Assembly (NCBI GenBank): GCA_023897205.1
Contig: JAHWDD010000003.1
Coordinates: 5,831,665-5,895,664, forward strand
Source of the DNA: Exophiala sp. HKRS030
Taxonomy: Eukaryota > Ascomycota > Eurotiomycetes > Chaetothyriales > Herpotrichiellaceae
DNA: 64,000 bases
Direction of reading: 5' to 3'
A program made the position numbers and the translations under genes. The stretch's first letter is position 1; each line of letters opens with the position of its first letter. A model generated the notes under the pieces. The model was not told the origin of the DNA and did not search any database. It saw only the letters and a list, made by a program, of their open reading frames with translations. Below, piece by piece: positions 48,101 to 58,884 of this stretch.

Positions 48101-48610
48101 CCGTACACTCCCTGGCCACAGAGTCACCCTCCACCTTCTCACCTTCTATTTCTCCCTCTACATCTCTCGCTTCAACTTTTCCATTCTCTTTTCCCCAAAC
48201 GTCAGCGGCTTTCTCAACTGCTGCCAGCTTGCCATCAACCACAATTCCTTCTTCACTATTCTGTTTCTTGCCACTTTCAATCTTGTAATTGCCCTTCGCC
48301 CTACGCTATACTATTGTACAAATTCAGAACAATCTCATTCCCTGTTTGTTTTCGGCTTTTCGCCATTGCTACCTGCTACTGCTACGGAGTAGGTCACCAA
48401 ACTCCAAACACCGGCCACCCACTTCAAAGACACTAGCCACTTCATCAGACCAGCTCACCGACCAACAACTCGTCCTCTACATACCAAACAATCCACCATC
48501 ATGACTTCCACGGCCTTGTGTTGACCATCTTTGTACATAACAACTTCAATCCCACGCCTACCTCCTCTCTTTCACGGCATTCCGCCTCTCTTGTATTACT
48601 TACTCCAACC
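42135..48610. other. 6.5 kb gene-poor stretch with low-complexity repeats
   Basis: Open frames are short, overlap in opposing phases and show no domain or splice structure. Repetitive items: ATTGAC hexamer at 42,487-42,509; GTGGGTGTCG tandem at about 46,325-46,370; CACCGAG repeats at 46,246-46,266; CACACATG/CATCCACC and GGCCCATAG tandems at 47,570-47,660; and GTTGGTTGTTG near 47,880-47,905. The last 500 bases are pyrimidine-rich and probably the long leader of the J-protein gene. A non-coding RNA cannot be excluded. Confidence 0.45.
45921..48391. promoter_or_regulatory. Cluster of TACGGAGTA / TACTCCGTA words
   Basis: Exact copies of the 9-mer or its complement lie at 45921-45929, 46007-46015, 47320-47328, 47493-47501, 48097-48105 and 48383-48391, plus TACGGAGTG at 48050-48058. 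Both orientations occur. Three fall in the 570 bases upstream of the J-protein start. Two further copies lie in other intergenic regions (27,757 and 29,521), and none was noticed in a coding exon. They may be binding sites or remnants of a mobile short repeat. Confidence 0.5.
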
Positions 48611-50664
48611 ATGTCTTCACCTATACCGCCAGATCCCTACGCCATCCTCGGAGTTTCTCAGACTGCCGACCTCGCCGCCATACGTTCTGCCCATCGGAAA
48701 CTCGTCCTCAAACATCACCCCGATCGTATCAAGGACGAAGCCTTGCGGGAAAAGGGCAAGGATGAGTTCCAGAAGGTCCAGCAGGCCTATGAACTGCTCA
48801 GCGATCCTGTCAAAAGATCTCGTTATGACGATCGCGTCCGTCTGGCCGAGTTGCAAAAGGCTGCCATGAACAGAGAACCTCTGTCGAGATCGACCACCGC
48901 TCCTCACCAAACGTGGGCTGCTCCAGCCACTGCCTACACTACTCATGCGCCGCCTTCGGCCGCCCCCGTGAATACCGCGAAGATGGCAATTTTTACGAAG
49001 AATTCAGGCAACCCAAGAACCCTCAACCTTACGACGAACGGTACGCTTACCACGAGCCCATGCCGCGCACCTCCTCACGAAAGTATCCCGAATATGAAAA
49101 AAGAGTCCCTGCATCCAAGCCCGCCGAGAAGAAATCCAAGGCTGCCTCCGCCTTCGCCACTGCCGCCACAGTCGCAGCTTTTACCTCAAAACTGAAAGCC
49201 CAAGCTGCGGAAAAATCAAAGACAAGCAAAGCCGATGAAAAGAGGTCGGATCGAGAAAAACGACGAGACAGATCCGAGAAGATCTCCTCGAGAAAAAGCC
49301 CTTACGTCGATGATTATTATTCCAGCGACGATTCCGAGGTCACCGAGGTACGCCCCTCCATGAAACCCGCATCTCGGTCAAAGACCACAACCGAGCTTCC
49401 AACCCGTAGAGCCTCTTCAAGGACCGAGAAAACCCACCACCTCGAAGAAGAGACCTTTGACAGTAAATGGGAGAGCCTTCACGATGAGGGCAAGGCATAT
49501 ATCAGCAAAGCCTCCAATCGTCCAGCACTGGATAGGACGGGATCTGGGGCATACAAATACTGGGAACTCAACGAATCAAGAGGCCGAAGAAGTGGAAGCG
49601 ATAGTGAGAAGCGACCAACTTCGTCCAAGGGTCGTCGTGGCACCGCCGAGGATTATTTCAACACCCCCACCTTCACCAAGTCTTCGTCATCACCCAGTCA
49701 TATTCGGGCTCACATGGAAGAACGTGCCCCAAGGTCGACCATTGGAATCACACGTGACCGTGGTGATCGTGACCGTGAACGAGAGCGGGATCGAGACCGT
49801 GAGCGTGAGCGAGATCATGAGCGAGAGCGTGAGCGGGATCGAGATCGAGACCGCGAACGTGAACGTGAACGTGAACGGGATCGGGACCGAGAATATCGAA
49901 AACCGATGCCATCAGTCACTAGAGCAAACACCATGCCCTCTCCGAAATCTAGCTCTAAAAAGGACTCGGCTCCTCTGAAAGGATCTAATCTGAGAAGTGA
50001 GACGGCAATGCACGACTCTGGGTACGGAAGCAGTTCTAGTCCACATACGCCAGAAATGCGAGAACATAGCCCACCAATATCGGCCAAGCCCAGGCATACA
50101 TCAACCACATCTACCAAATACCACGTCCGGAACCCTGAAAAGGAAACGGATGAGGACATTTTGAGAGCTCCCCGGTTGGGCAAGAAAATTGACGAGCACG
50201 AAGACCGATATCATCAGCGATATCACAGCCCAGAACCGATTCTCAGAGAACCGGAGAGACGGAGCAGGGATCGTCCAGAGTGGCCCAAGGTTGAGACGTC
50301 ACGATCAAAGTCCTCTCGCGGTGCTTCCCTGATGCAAGAATTCACTGTACAGCCTGATTCGCCTATTCGACGCAGCGAGTCAGGTCGGTTTGAAGAGCGA
50401 CCATCGCCACGCTCGCCTCACGACACACCCACCATATCACGCCATAATAGTGGTCGAGATAAAGGATTTGTGGAAATCTCTCCCGATGACCGAGAACCTG
50501 ATTCGAGGTATACTCGACCTCCTCCCGAAAAGGTGAATATCGCACCAAGACGAGATGCATCCGCTGCCAAATGGGCCACATATCGCGACACGCCGGAAAG
50601 ACATTCAGAATATGCCTCACGTTTCCGAGATCCCCTTCCATCGCGACGGCCTTCCGTCTACTGA
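48611..50664 (+). CDS. J-domain (DnaJ-like) protein with long charged tail; apparent one-base frameshift
   Basis: The N-terminal J domain (residues about 8-75) is complete: PYAILGVSQTAD, helix II RSAHRKLVLKHH, the HPD triad at 36-38, and helix III FQKVQQAYELLSDPVKRSRY. It would stimulate an Hsp70 ATPase. The reading frame from 48611 is natural up to PPSAAP near 48,966. The following text REYREDGNFYEEFRQPKN continues in another frame, open to TGA 50662-50664. The switch falls in the run CCCCC at 48963-48967, and no GT-AG intron fits as well (48883-48926 keeps frame but yields an odd cysteine-rich peptide). The tail of about 560 residues is polar, with Arg-Asp/Arg-Glu repeats around 49,740-49,890 and many Ser/Pro stretches. 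Similar fungal J proteins with such tails are nuclear or splicing-linked. Confidence 0.8.
49739..49892 (+). repeat. Arg-Asp/Arg-Glu coding repeat in the J protein
   Basis: About 50 codons alternate CGT/CGA/CGG with GAT/GAC/GAA/GAG, giving R-D-R-E-R-E type text. The codons vary, so selection acts on the peptide rather than simple slippage. It resembles the RD/RE domains of splicing-associated proteins. Confidence 0.8.
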
Positions 50665-51912
50665 AGCCTTGGATTTGGCAAACCATCATTCACACGTCCA
50701 AGTTGTAATCCTTACACTCCTTTAGCGACCCCGCATGTTTCCACTCCTTCCTACTTGTACTTTGACGGAATGTATTCCGGACGCTGTCAAACGGCAGCCT
50801 GTTAGCCGCTTTTTCTTTATCTCATTACGGACGATCGAGCCGGCAAACTTTCGGAAGGGGATGGTCAGGGCAGATACACTGAGCTTGTAGGGAGTGGCAT
50901 GGAACAGGACGTGGACAGAGATTAGGCTGCAAATGGAAACGGGTTACATGGGCTGGAAAGGACTCGAGTGCCAGGCAGAGGGTTGGATGCACAAATTGGA
51001 TCGACAGAACAGGGCTTCAAGAACCTCTACAAGTTGAGAATGCACATTGTCGGACAGTGAATCAAAGCACGGTAGATGTTTGTTCCCTGACAGGAAGCTT
51101 CTTGTCACTTTGGGACGGGACTGGAGTTTGTACAGGCACCTCACTATTATACTAACCATGTTCCTAATGGAATTGACGACCTAATGAGCCATATGAGTCG
51201 AATGAAACTCCAATTGTATACCAACTCATCTCTCGTGTGCATCTGTCTATGTTAGGGGATGTTGTAGGACGTGAGGTTAAATCCAGCAGTCCTTTTGCCA
51301 AGCCTCAGGATTGAAGTTTGTTGACACAAATTGAGGTTGACAAGGGACGAGCTAAGCGAGACCAACAGTGAGCACTCGAGGTCTCAGACACGGTAACCCT
51401 AGCATTGGCAAATCTATCCTCACATCAGTCCCGTTTCATGGTATTCAGTAATTAATGCGATATAATATTCGAGACCTTTTGAGAACAAAACCACCGAGAT
51501 CGCCGAAATACGTAAAGACTGACCGGCAACCTCAGCCAGCGCACCGCAGAGGAGACCAAACCTTTACGTCGACCGAATCTCGCTGATTCTCGACCTAGAC
51601 CTGTACAGAGTTTAGCCCCCTGCAATCCACCGACCGCAGACCGCCCATCTGCAAACCCCTCGATACGAATTGAACTCCTGCGAACATCAAATACTTGGTA
51701 GCATCTAGCGCGTATCCAGACCTTTTGCAACGCTAGGCCCCATCTCCAGAGCGATCATCAATAACAAAAGCAGATTTGTATTATTTACAAGTGCCAACGC
51801 GATAGGTGCATGGGTGTTATTGTGTTGTGCCTGGCCGACGTACATGGCGCATTCACCTTGATCTGAGGGTGGGCCATTCTGCGCTCGTCAGCCATCCCTA
51901 CATAAGCAAGTG
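50665..51912. other. intergenic, 1.2 kb, no gene seen
   Basis: 3' region of the J-protein gene and promoter of the CaaX protein gene. No gene-like frame. Confidence 0.5.
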
Positions 51913-53689
51913 ATGGCTGGCGTCTCAACGTCGGGGACGACAACTGCAGTGGTCAATGGGATCAAACCAGCCTACGACTCGGGTGGCCCTGCACAAGAAG
52001 TAAGTCTCGAAGCCGTGCACGGTTGACAAAAACACGTCACAAGCACCACCATGTTCCCACACATTTTTCCAGTCCTCTGACGTGGCTGACATTTTCCATG
52101 GCATCATACAGAACTCTACTATAAACAAGAATCGCCCTACAGGTTTCCGCCAAAATTCCATCGGTTCCTCGCGCATGCCTCTATCTACCCTTGCCTCGAA
52201 CCGAAAAGACAGTAGTAGTGGGACAAATGGAAGAGCCTCTCATCATCGTGTGGAGGAGCTGGGACAACAGTCAGGAGCCTTGACACGAAGTGGAAGCGAA
52301 TCGGACAGTTTGATCGATCTATACAGGAGGGATCCTAGTAGTGGAAATGTCAGTCAACAAGCCGTGGACAATGACATCCCTGAGAACATGTATCGACCAC
52401 AGGATGACGACCCGGAAGGATGGATACATCGAGACAAGCTCGCCAAAATTGAGAGTGAAGAGCTGCAGGCGGCGGGCATCAATCTTGCCAACGCAAGACG
52501 GAATGTCGGCAAAGGTTCAAAGAGAGAAACGAGTCGAAACCGGAAAAGCGAGGATAGGAACCCGTCCGAGACTCGTGTTATGGAACCCGAAGTGGTCAAA
52601 CCGCGCCTGACGGAACATGTCGAGGAAGAAGATGACGATGACCACAAAAACTGGGACATTCGAACTCCAGAAGAGATCGCAGCAGAAGCTACTCACTTTT
52701 ATTCCAACCCTGTCTTGAGGAAATCGGGGTCAAAGATACCCGTCCTAACCTCAAGTCCTCTCCCTATATCTCAAGACCACATTGAACGCGACACGCCTCT
52801 TGTCAGGAAAAGGACCATCAGCAATAGTATGGCGCTCGAGGATGGAACGCCTGTACCGAAATCGAGGACCAGGAGGGGCAGCACAGGTAGTCAAAACCTC
52901 GGGCAGGACGACAGTGAGACTACAGGCGCAGGAAGCATCCTTGCCAACAATAGCAAACCTTCGGCATTCAAGCCATCATCATCACCGACGAAAACGAAAA
53001 CAAACCCGTCCCAGAACTCACCGCCTGAGACATTGGGAGCCCGAAAAGCTTCTGGAACTACGAGAAAGCCATCTACAAATACCAAAGCCAATACTAATGC
53101 CTCACCAAATCAGCGACCCGGAACAAGGTCTGGAGAACTGGACCGCCCACGTACTGCCATCAATAGACCTGAGGGCGATCCTCCTTGGTTGGCTACCATG
53201 TACAAGCCGGACCCAAGATTGCCTCCAGAAGAACAGATCATCCCAACGCATGCCCGTCGACGCCAACAGGCTCAGTGGGATGAAGAAGGTGCAATTCCTA
53301 CAACCTATGATCGAAACTTTTCTCCATTGGCGATCCACACAGGCAACGGTCTCATCAGAGATGCGTCACCGAGATTAGCGTCAGCCACTTCACCAGAACC
53401 CGAGCATGACGAGGAGTCGGATGCGTGGCCGTTGAAACCCGACCCAGGAGCCAAAAATGCGATCAATGCAACTAACCGACCTGGCACCGGTGGCAGTGCG
53501 AATGCGGGATACAGCACAATGCCTCGAGTGACAAGCCCAGCGGTGATACAGAGTCCCAGGATGGGTAGTATATCATCGGGACCAGGACATCAAACCGGCC
53601 CTAACAGGATCCAGGTGCAAAGGATGCCACAGAATGACATGGACGAAAAGGTCAAAGATAAGAGCTGTGGCTGTTGTGTCGTGATGTGA
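51913..53689 (+). CDS. TeaR/Mod5-like prenylated cell-polarity protein
   Basis: Model join(51913..51999, 52073..53689), 567 aa. The 73-nt intron has a GTAAGT donor and a TTTTTCCAG acceptor, phase 0. The protein is mostly disordered with conserved islands: DPEGWIHRDKLAKIESEELQ, NWDIRTPEEIAAEATHFYSN, GDPPWLATMYKPDPRLPPEE and QIIPTHARRRQQAQWDEEGA. The C-terminus DKSCGCCVVM is a CaaX box (CVVM, residues 564-567) preceded by two more cysteines that could be palmitoylated. This combination fits TeaR of Aspergillus and Mod5 of fission yeast, membrane-anchored receptors that hold the Tea1/TeaA cell-end marker at growing tips. The assignment rests on architecture and remembered family islands rather than a search. 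Confidence 0.75.
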
Positions 53690-55445
53690 GTGAGGACATC
53701 ATGTCACGTGGGCTAACATCCCGTTGTCACATACACATGACATGCTCGGCCTAGGCTGTGAACACGAGCTTTCTTTCCTTCATGTACATGACCCTACCTA
53801 TCGAACCATCTCCTATGTTCCCAACCTCTTCATCTCCTTTATTGTTTTGCTTCTTTTTTGTTGCCAGCGCTTTAGCGGGAAGCGGTATCATTTTCTACAC
53901 AAAGGCGCGAATCAAGTCTTGCAAGTCAAATTCAAAGTGATTGTTTGGGATTGGAGGATGTTGTTTTCAGGATGAGGCGAAGCGCGTCAATGGAGGCCGG
54001 GGCCGGTTGGACGGGTTCAGGGGGTTCTTCATATGCCCAATACGTTTGATTGGGACCTGCATCTATATCCTCGCTTCGGTGGTGTATCAACGGAGTTGGA
54101 TGTGCTGCAGGAGGGACCCGTTGTTTTATGATTTGTCGTCGTGACAGGTTCGGACCAGTTGAGCTGGTGAACCGAGGACTTTTGACATCAAGTCCGAATT
54201 TCCTACTTGAGTTGAGGGGGAGATTGGTGTGCATGTCTGCAAAGGACGAGAGTGAGGGTGCCAAGAGTTTGAGTCAGCACAGTAGATGAAGTTACATACA
54301 CAGTGCATTGGAATGGAGATGTGATATTGATACTCGATATGATCTGGCATGGGCTTTCTGTGCTTTGCACTCGTTGACGAAGGGTGCCTTGCATGACTTT
54401 CGCGCATATGCCTCGCATTACTCGGTCAAGTCATATCCCGAGCCCTATTTGGATTACACACATGGAGACTTGGAATAACTCGTCTGGATTCGTGTTACTT
54501 CTACAATGCACGTCGAGCTATGCACATATTTCCGGCCCGGAGCAGTTCATGGGCTCACGGTCTCTCTACCTACCTTTTCTTCCCCACTGGAGCCGCTGGA
54601 ATATTCTGCCATTGAAAATAGCGTGCAGTCATACAAGACAGATATCAGTCCCTTCTTATCGCGTAATCATTGTTACCAGTGGCCGACGTTGTGAAGCTGA
54701 CTAAGAGAAGTCTGCACGAATGACCGCCCAACAGAGTATATGTGCGTGCACTTAGCAAGGTATATCGCGCTAGTCCATATATGGATAGGCTTAAAACAGC
54801 AAGTTACAGTCTGAAACTCGCGCAGAGAGAATTTCCCAAATTCTCTTCCAAATCCCTCGCCTCGAAGAGAATTGCCCAGATAGGCAAATGCAGTCTAACC
54901 CAACTTCGACTAGCTCACCAACGACAAAGTCCCGCTGCATTTACGGGAAACCTCCCACCTGGGGGCTTCCAGTCCAAATCACATCATTTCTGTTCATTGT
55001 CGTCATCCTGCACCTCCCCATCCCTCCCACCATCATTACTCATACAATCTCTGCCACACTGCGAGTCCAAAAAGCTGCTGCGAGGTTAATCCCTAGGCCG
55101 AACAATTCCATCATCGCGCATTCCCATAATTTGTCAACATCATTCGCCCAAAAGCCTAAACGCGGCACCATTGCACGAAATTTGCTGTCTCAGACTCAAT
55201 CCCTGCCTACCTATCTAGTCACTTCTCCGATCCCTCGGCAGATCTCACAGTCCTTGGTTCATTATATATTTAATACCACACCTGCGACATCATATCGCAC
55301 ATCTCCCATCCTCAACTACATAACACCTCCATTACCCATCGCACGCTTCACAAACACCGCAACCATAGCTTCCTCACTGTTTGCGCCCTTCCGCGTCATC
55401 AGCCGTACATTCTTCACGTCTCGACCAGCGTTATCCCCCGCAATC
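53690..55445. other. intergenic, possible upstream leader of the glutaredoxin
   Basis: From 54,888 a frame is open without stop into the glutaredoxin. Its end (RVISRTFFTSRPALSPAI) looks like a mitochondrial targeting tail, but the only ATG is far upstream in low-complexity text, so whether it is translated is unclear. Nothing else seen in 53,690-54,880. Confidence 0.4.
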
Positions 55446-55875
55446 ATGTCTGCTGCAAAGACCAAGGCCCAGAAGATCATTGACGAGAACGGCGTCGTCG
55501 TCTTCTCCAAGTCGTACTGCCCATATTGTCGCGCAACCAAGACCCTGTTGAACGAGAAACATGCAAAGTATTTCTTGTTGGAATTGGATGAAGTCGGTAT
55601 GTGTTAAAACACAAAACTCCCTTTACCATCTCCGTCTTGTTTAATCGAGAGGGATACTTCCATTTCTTTGTTGCTACGAACATATACTGACATATTATGT
55701 TATTATTCTAGAGGATGGCGCCGCTCTACAAGACGCTCTAGAAGAAATCACCGGCCAACGGTCCGTACCAAACATCTTCATCGCCCAACAACACATCGGT
55801 GGCAACTCAGATTTGCAAGCCAAGAAAGGACAATTGGATAATCTCTTGCGGAGCGCCGGTGCCATTGAGGCATAA
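55446..55875 (+). CDS. Dithiol glutaredoxin (Grx1/2 type)
   Basis: Model join(55446..55596, 55712..55875), 104 aa. The 115-nt intron has a GTATGT donor and a TTATTATTCTAG acceptor. The family signatures are complete: FSKSYCPYC with active-site Cys25 and Cys28, RSVPNIFI with the cis-proline, and IGGNSDLQ for glutathione binding. It reduces protein disulfides and glutathione mixed disulfides using glutathione. An in-frame open stretch upstream, with a basic hydroxylated tail just before the ATG, could give a mitochondrial form by alternative start, as in yeast Grx2. The cytosolic start at MSAAKTKAQK is the safe choice. Confidence 0.93.
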
Positions 55876-57634
55876 ACTTGAAATTTATTGTCTTTTATGA
55901 AGACCCTAATTTAGGGTCCGATAAACTCTTTGCACTTATATATCCGCACCCACCAGATGTCTCGAAGAAAAAGAAGAAAATACACCAAGGAAATGGAATT
56001 CGGGAAACTGATATTCTACTCTCTGTCAAACCTGTCTCACAACTAGATACATCCCGATGCTCGAAAATCGGAGAAGATCTGACCAGCGAAGAATAGAGAA
56101 GAGGTCTTAGAGATCTGATCTGCACATACACATGAAAAAAAATAAAAGCAATCAGCGAAAAAACATGTCCCAAGCTTCATTTTCTATTTCCATAAACCAG
56201 ACTCTTTCACATCTTTGCACTCAAGAATAGCACCTCACTGGAAATCCCAAGACCAAAGTTCCCATTCCCCGTATCAATCAAACTAGTATCGTAAGCGCGT
56301 ATAAACCGATCAGCTGAGTCACGGGGATGGGGATGTATAAGACAACGTGCAGCAATAAATCTTTGAGGTGACAACGTGCAAGTCTGTTCTCCTTTCCTGC
56401 ATTGCAAGTCATGAGACGTGAAGCGAGGGGAGTCACGAGTAGAAACAGGTCACAATTATAGCAATAGGCACAGTGGTCACAATAGTCACAAACAAATAGG
56501 ACACGGCAAGGCGGCTGAGGGAAGGGGACTAGGAGGTGAAGGAGGGAGGGAGTGGGAGGACAAGAGGGCGAAAGAGTTGCGTGCATGGCATACGTGCGTG
56601 CGTGCGAGCGAGCCTCACCTCATCCGCTCCGGGATAAAATCGAGACCCTTACTGGCTGGTAGATAAAGAGATTGAGCGCACAAGGCATGGCTGAGTGGCA
56701 AGGCTGAGTGTCCACGGGAAGGGGAGAGACGTGTCAGGACAAGACAGGACAGGATAGGATAGGACAGGATAGGATAGGACAGGATAGGATAGGACAGGAT
56801 AGGGATATGGATAGGGATAGGGAGCCAAGATTATATATAGATAGATAAGACGGATCTCAGGCACGATATCGTCGTCGAGCTATCCCGCATGCATCGCAAT
56901 GCATCTCATCGCGCATCGCAGTTGAGCACTGAGCAGCCAGGAGCCAGAAGCCAGGCGGGTGGGATTCCTCTTTCCCCCGAACTAGCGGCCCGTTCGTTTT
57001 TTCCCCCTTTGGTTTGAAGAGTGGGTCATATGTATATATATCAAATCTCATACATGTACTGTACCTCCCGGGGGGGGGGCAGCCTTGCCGATGTACATAG
57101 AGACTATCCAGGCAGCTTCGAAACGCTTGCTCTCCTCCTCCTCCGTATCTGGCTCGCCTTGGGCATCTTCGAGATACATGCTTTGCCGTTGTTCAGCTAG
57201 TTGTGCGAAAAGGCACTCCTCCTGACCATAAAACGAAACAAAACGAAACGAGACGAAAACGAAAATGAAAACGAAAACAGAACTTCAGCTCGGCAGGCGT
57301 GGCAGGGAAGAATGTGTGGTATAGAATGCAAATATTCATATTCAGTGATATTGTCCGTATGATTGAGATCTGCAAATGGCTCTGTGAAGAGCTTCCGGTG
57401 GTTTGTCTGTCCATTGAACCCCTTATTTGATACCTGCCCGGGTGGTCGAGCCGGTCGGTCTTGCATGAATGAATGAATGAACCGAAAACTCCAGAACAGA
57501 TGTAAAAGTGAGTATTCCACCCCCTTTTTTGGGTCACATTCTTTCTTCCTTATTGCATGCTTGGGTATCCTCTGTCCCGCAAGGGACCTCTCGAGACAGT
57601 TCTCGAATGCTCATACTAATGCTCATGCTCATGC
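55876..57634. other. intergenic with tandem repeat and G run
   Basis: No gene seen. It contains the GGACA/GGATA tandem (separate entry), a run of about ten G at 57,069-57,079, GAAAAC/AAAACGAAAC repeats near 57,230-57,280 and a GAAT tetramer tract at 57,466-57,480. Confidence 0.5.
56743..56820. repeat. Tandem array of AGGACAGGATAGGAT units
   Basis: Pentamers AGGAC and AGGAT alternate to form a 15-nt unit present about four times, running into ATAGGGATATGGATAGGG. The purine-rich strand lacks C apart from the GGACA units. A simple minisatellite; no gene overlaps it. Confidence 0.8.
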
Positions 57635-58884
57635 TCACCAGTACGGCTTCGTCTGGGCGTCACACCATTCCCAGAATTTGCCGCCGGTGGCGGGATCGGC
57701 GAGATCTTTTCGCATGACTTCGACTTTGCCGAATGGAGCCACTATAAGGGGGAGAAGATGTCAGTGTCAGTCGCTAGAGCTCCATACTTATGCGTACGAT
57801 GCCGTTGGTGGGGGAGGGAGAATTAAATGGGGGAGACAACTTACCCCATCCGCCATTGTCCGCACTGGTGATGGACTTGTCCAGACCGGCGAAGAGTTCT
57901 GTGTATGCGCCTTTGATGGGTTCGTGCGCAATGAGTCTCTGTTTGTGATTCGAAAAAGATATTGGTTAGTGTGTGAATCACTCCTTGGGGTTATTTCAGT
58001 AGTGGAAGCGGGATGTTAAACTTACAAACATGGCTAGTTGGACCGCGGGCATGTTCTTCTGTAGATCGGTGACGAAGTTGCCTGGGTTCAGCGCCTGTTG
58101 GAGAGAGAGATTTGCGTTAGTGAAAAATTGCAGGAACTCCCATTCGAGGCTCGAAAAGGGGTGTGGTGCTAATGGTTATAGAGGTAGGACAACGAACCAA
58201 ACTGACGATACCCGACCCAGCAGTTCGTCTCGCAAACTCGGCCGATTGTAGTACACTGCCACCCTTGCTGCGCGAGTACTTGACCCAAATACCTTCCTCT
58301 TTATGATAATCCATATTATCATAATCGATAGCCGGATGAGGTGCACTATCTGCAGCACTAGAAGCAACCCAGATCACTCGGACAGTGTCCTTTGGGGCGT
58401 TGGCCGCTGTGGTTCGAAGAATCGGAGTCAAGAAATGTACGAATAGATGGTGGCCAAGGTTATTAGTTCCATACTGCAATTCGTAGCCCTGCTTGGTCAC
58501 GGAGCCCTGTGGCGGGACCATGACACCGGCATTGTTCCAAAGCACGTCGAGACGTGATTCTTTAGACAAAAATTCTTGAGCGCTGGCTTTGATTGTTCGT
58601 AAGTCGTCGAGCTCCAGCTTCAAAAAGATTAGCTCGCCCCTGGACAGCGGGTATTCTGATTTGAGTGACGAAATCAAGCTGTTTGCTTTGTCGGCTGATC
58701 GGGCTGTAACGTAGACTCGGGCATTGTGTGAGTATAGGATAGAGACAAGAAGTTTGCCTAGACCACCGGTGCCACCGGTGACAATGAAGACTTTGCCGGA
58801 TTGATCAGGTAGATTCTTTTCCGTCAGCACTGGCTTGCCGGGGCAGAAAGTCGAGAGGCGCAGATCGGAGATTGAGCCAGACAT
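57635..58884 (-). CDS. Short-chain dehydrogenase/reductase (retinol-dehydrogenase-12/WWOX-like), four exons
   Basis: Model complement(57635..57741, 57845..57938, 58026..58094, 58198..58884), 318 aa, every junction in frame. The cofactor motif is TGGTGGLG (residues 36-43), followed by NNAG (117-120), NNLGHHLF and the catalytic YSRSK (Tyr203, Lys207). The exon-encoded end holds ALNPGNFVTDLQKN, RLIAHEPIKGAYTELFAGL and FGKVEVMRKDLADP, as expected of this subgroup. It uses NAD(P)(H) to oxidise an alcohol or reduce a ketone or aldehyde; the substrate is unknown. The final two exons are short and easily missed. Neighbours give no pathway hint. Confidence 0.9.

Noticed and set aside
56743..56820. Telomere-like repeat
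   Set aside because: Units are GGACA/GGATA pentamers, not TTAGGG, and the tract is internal and short.
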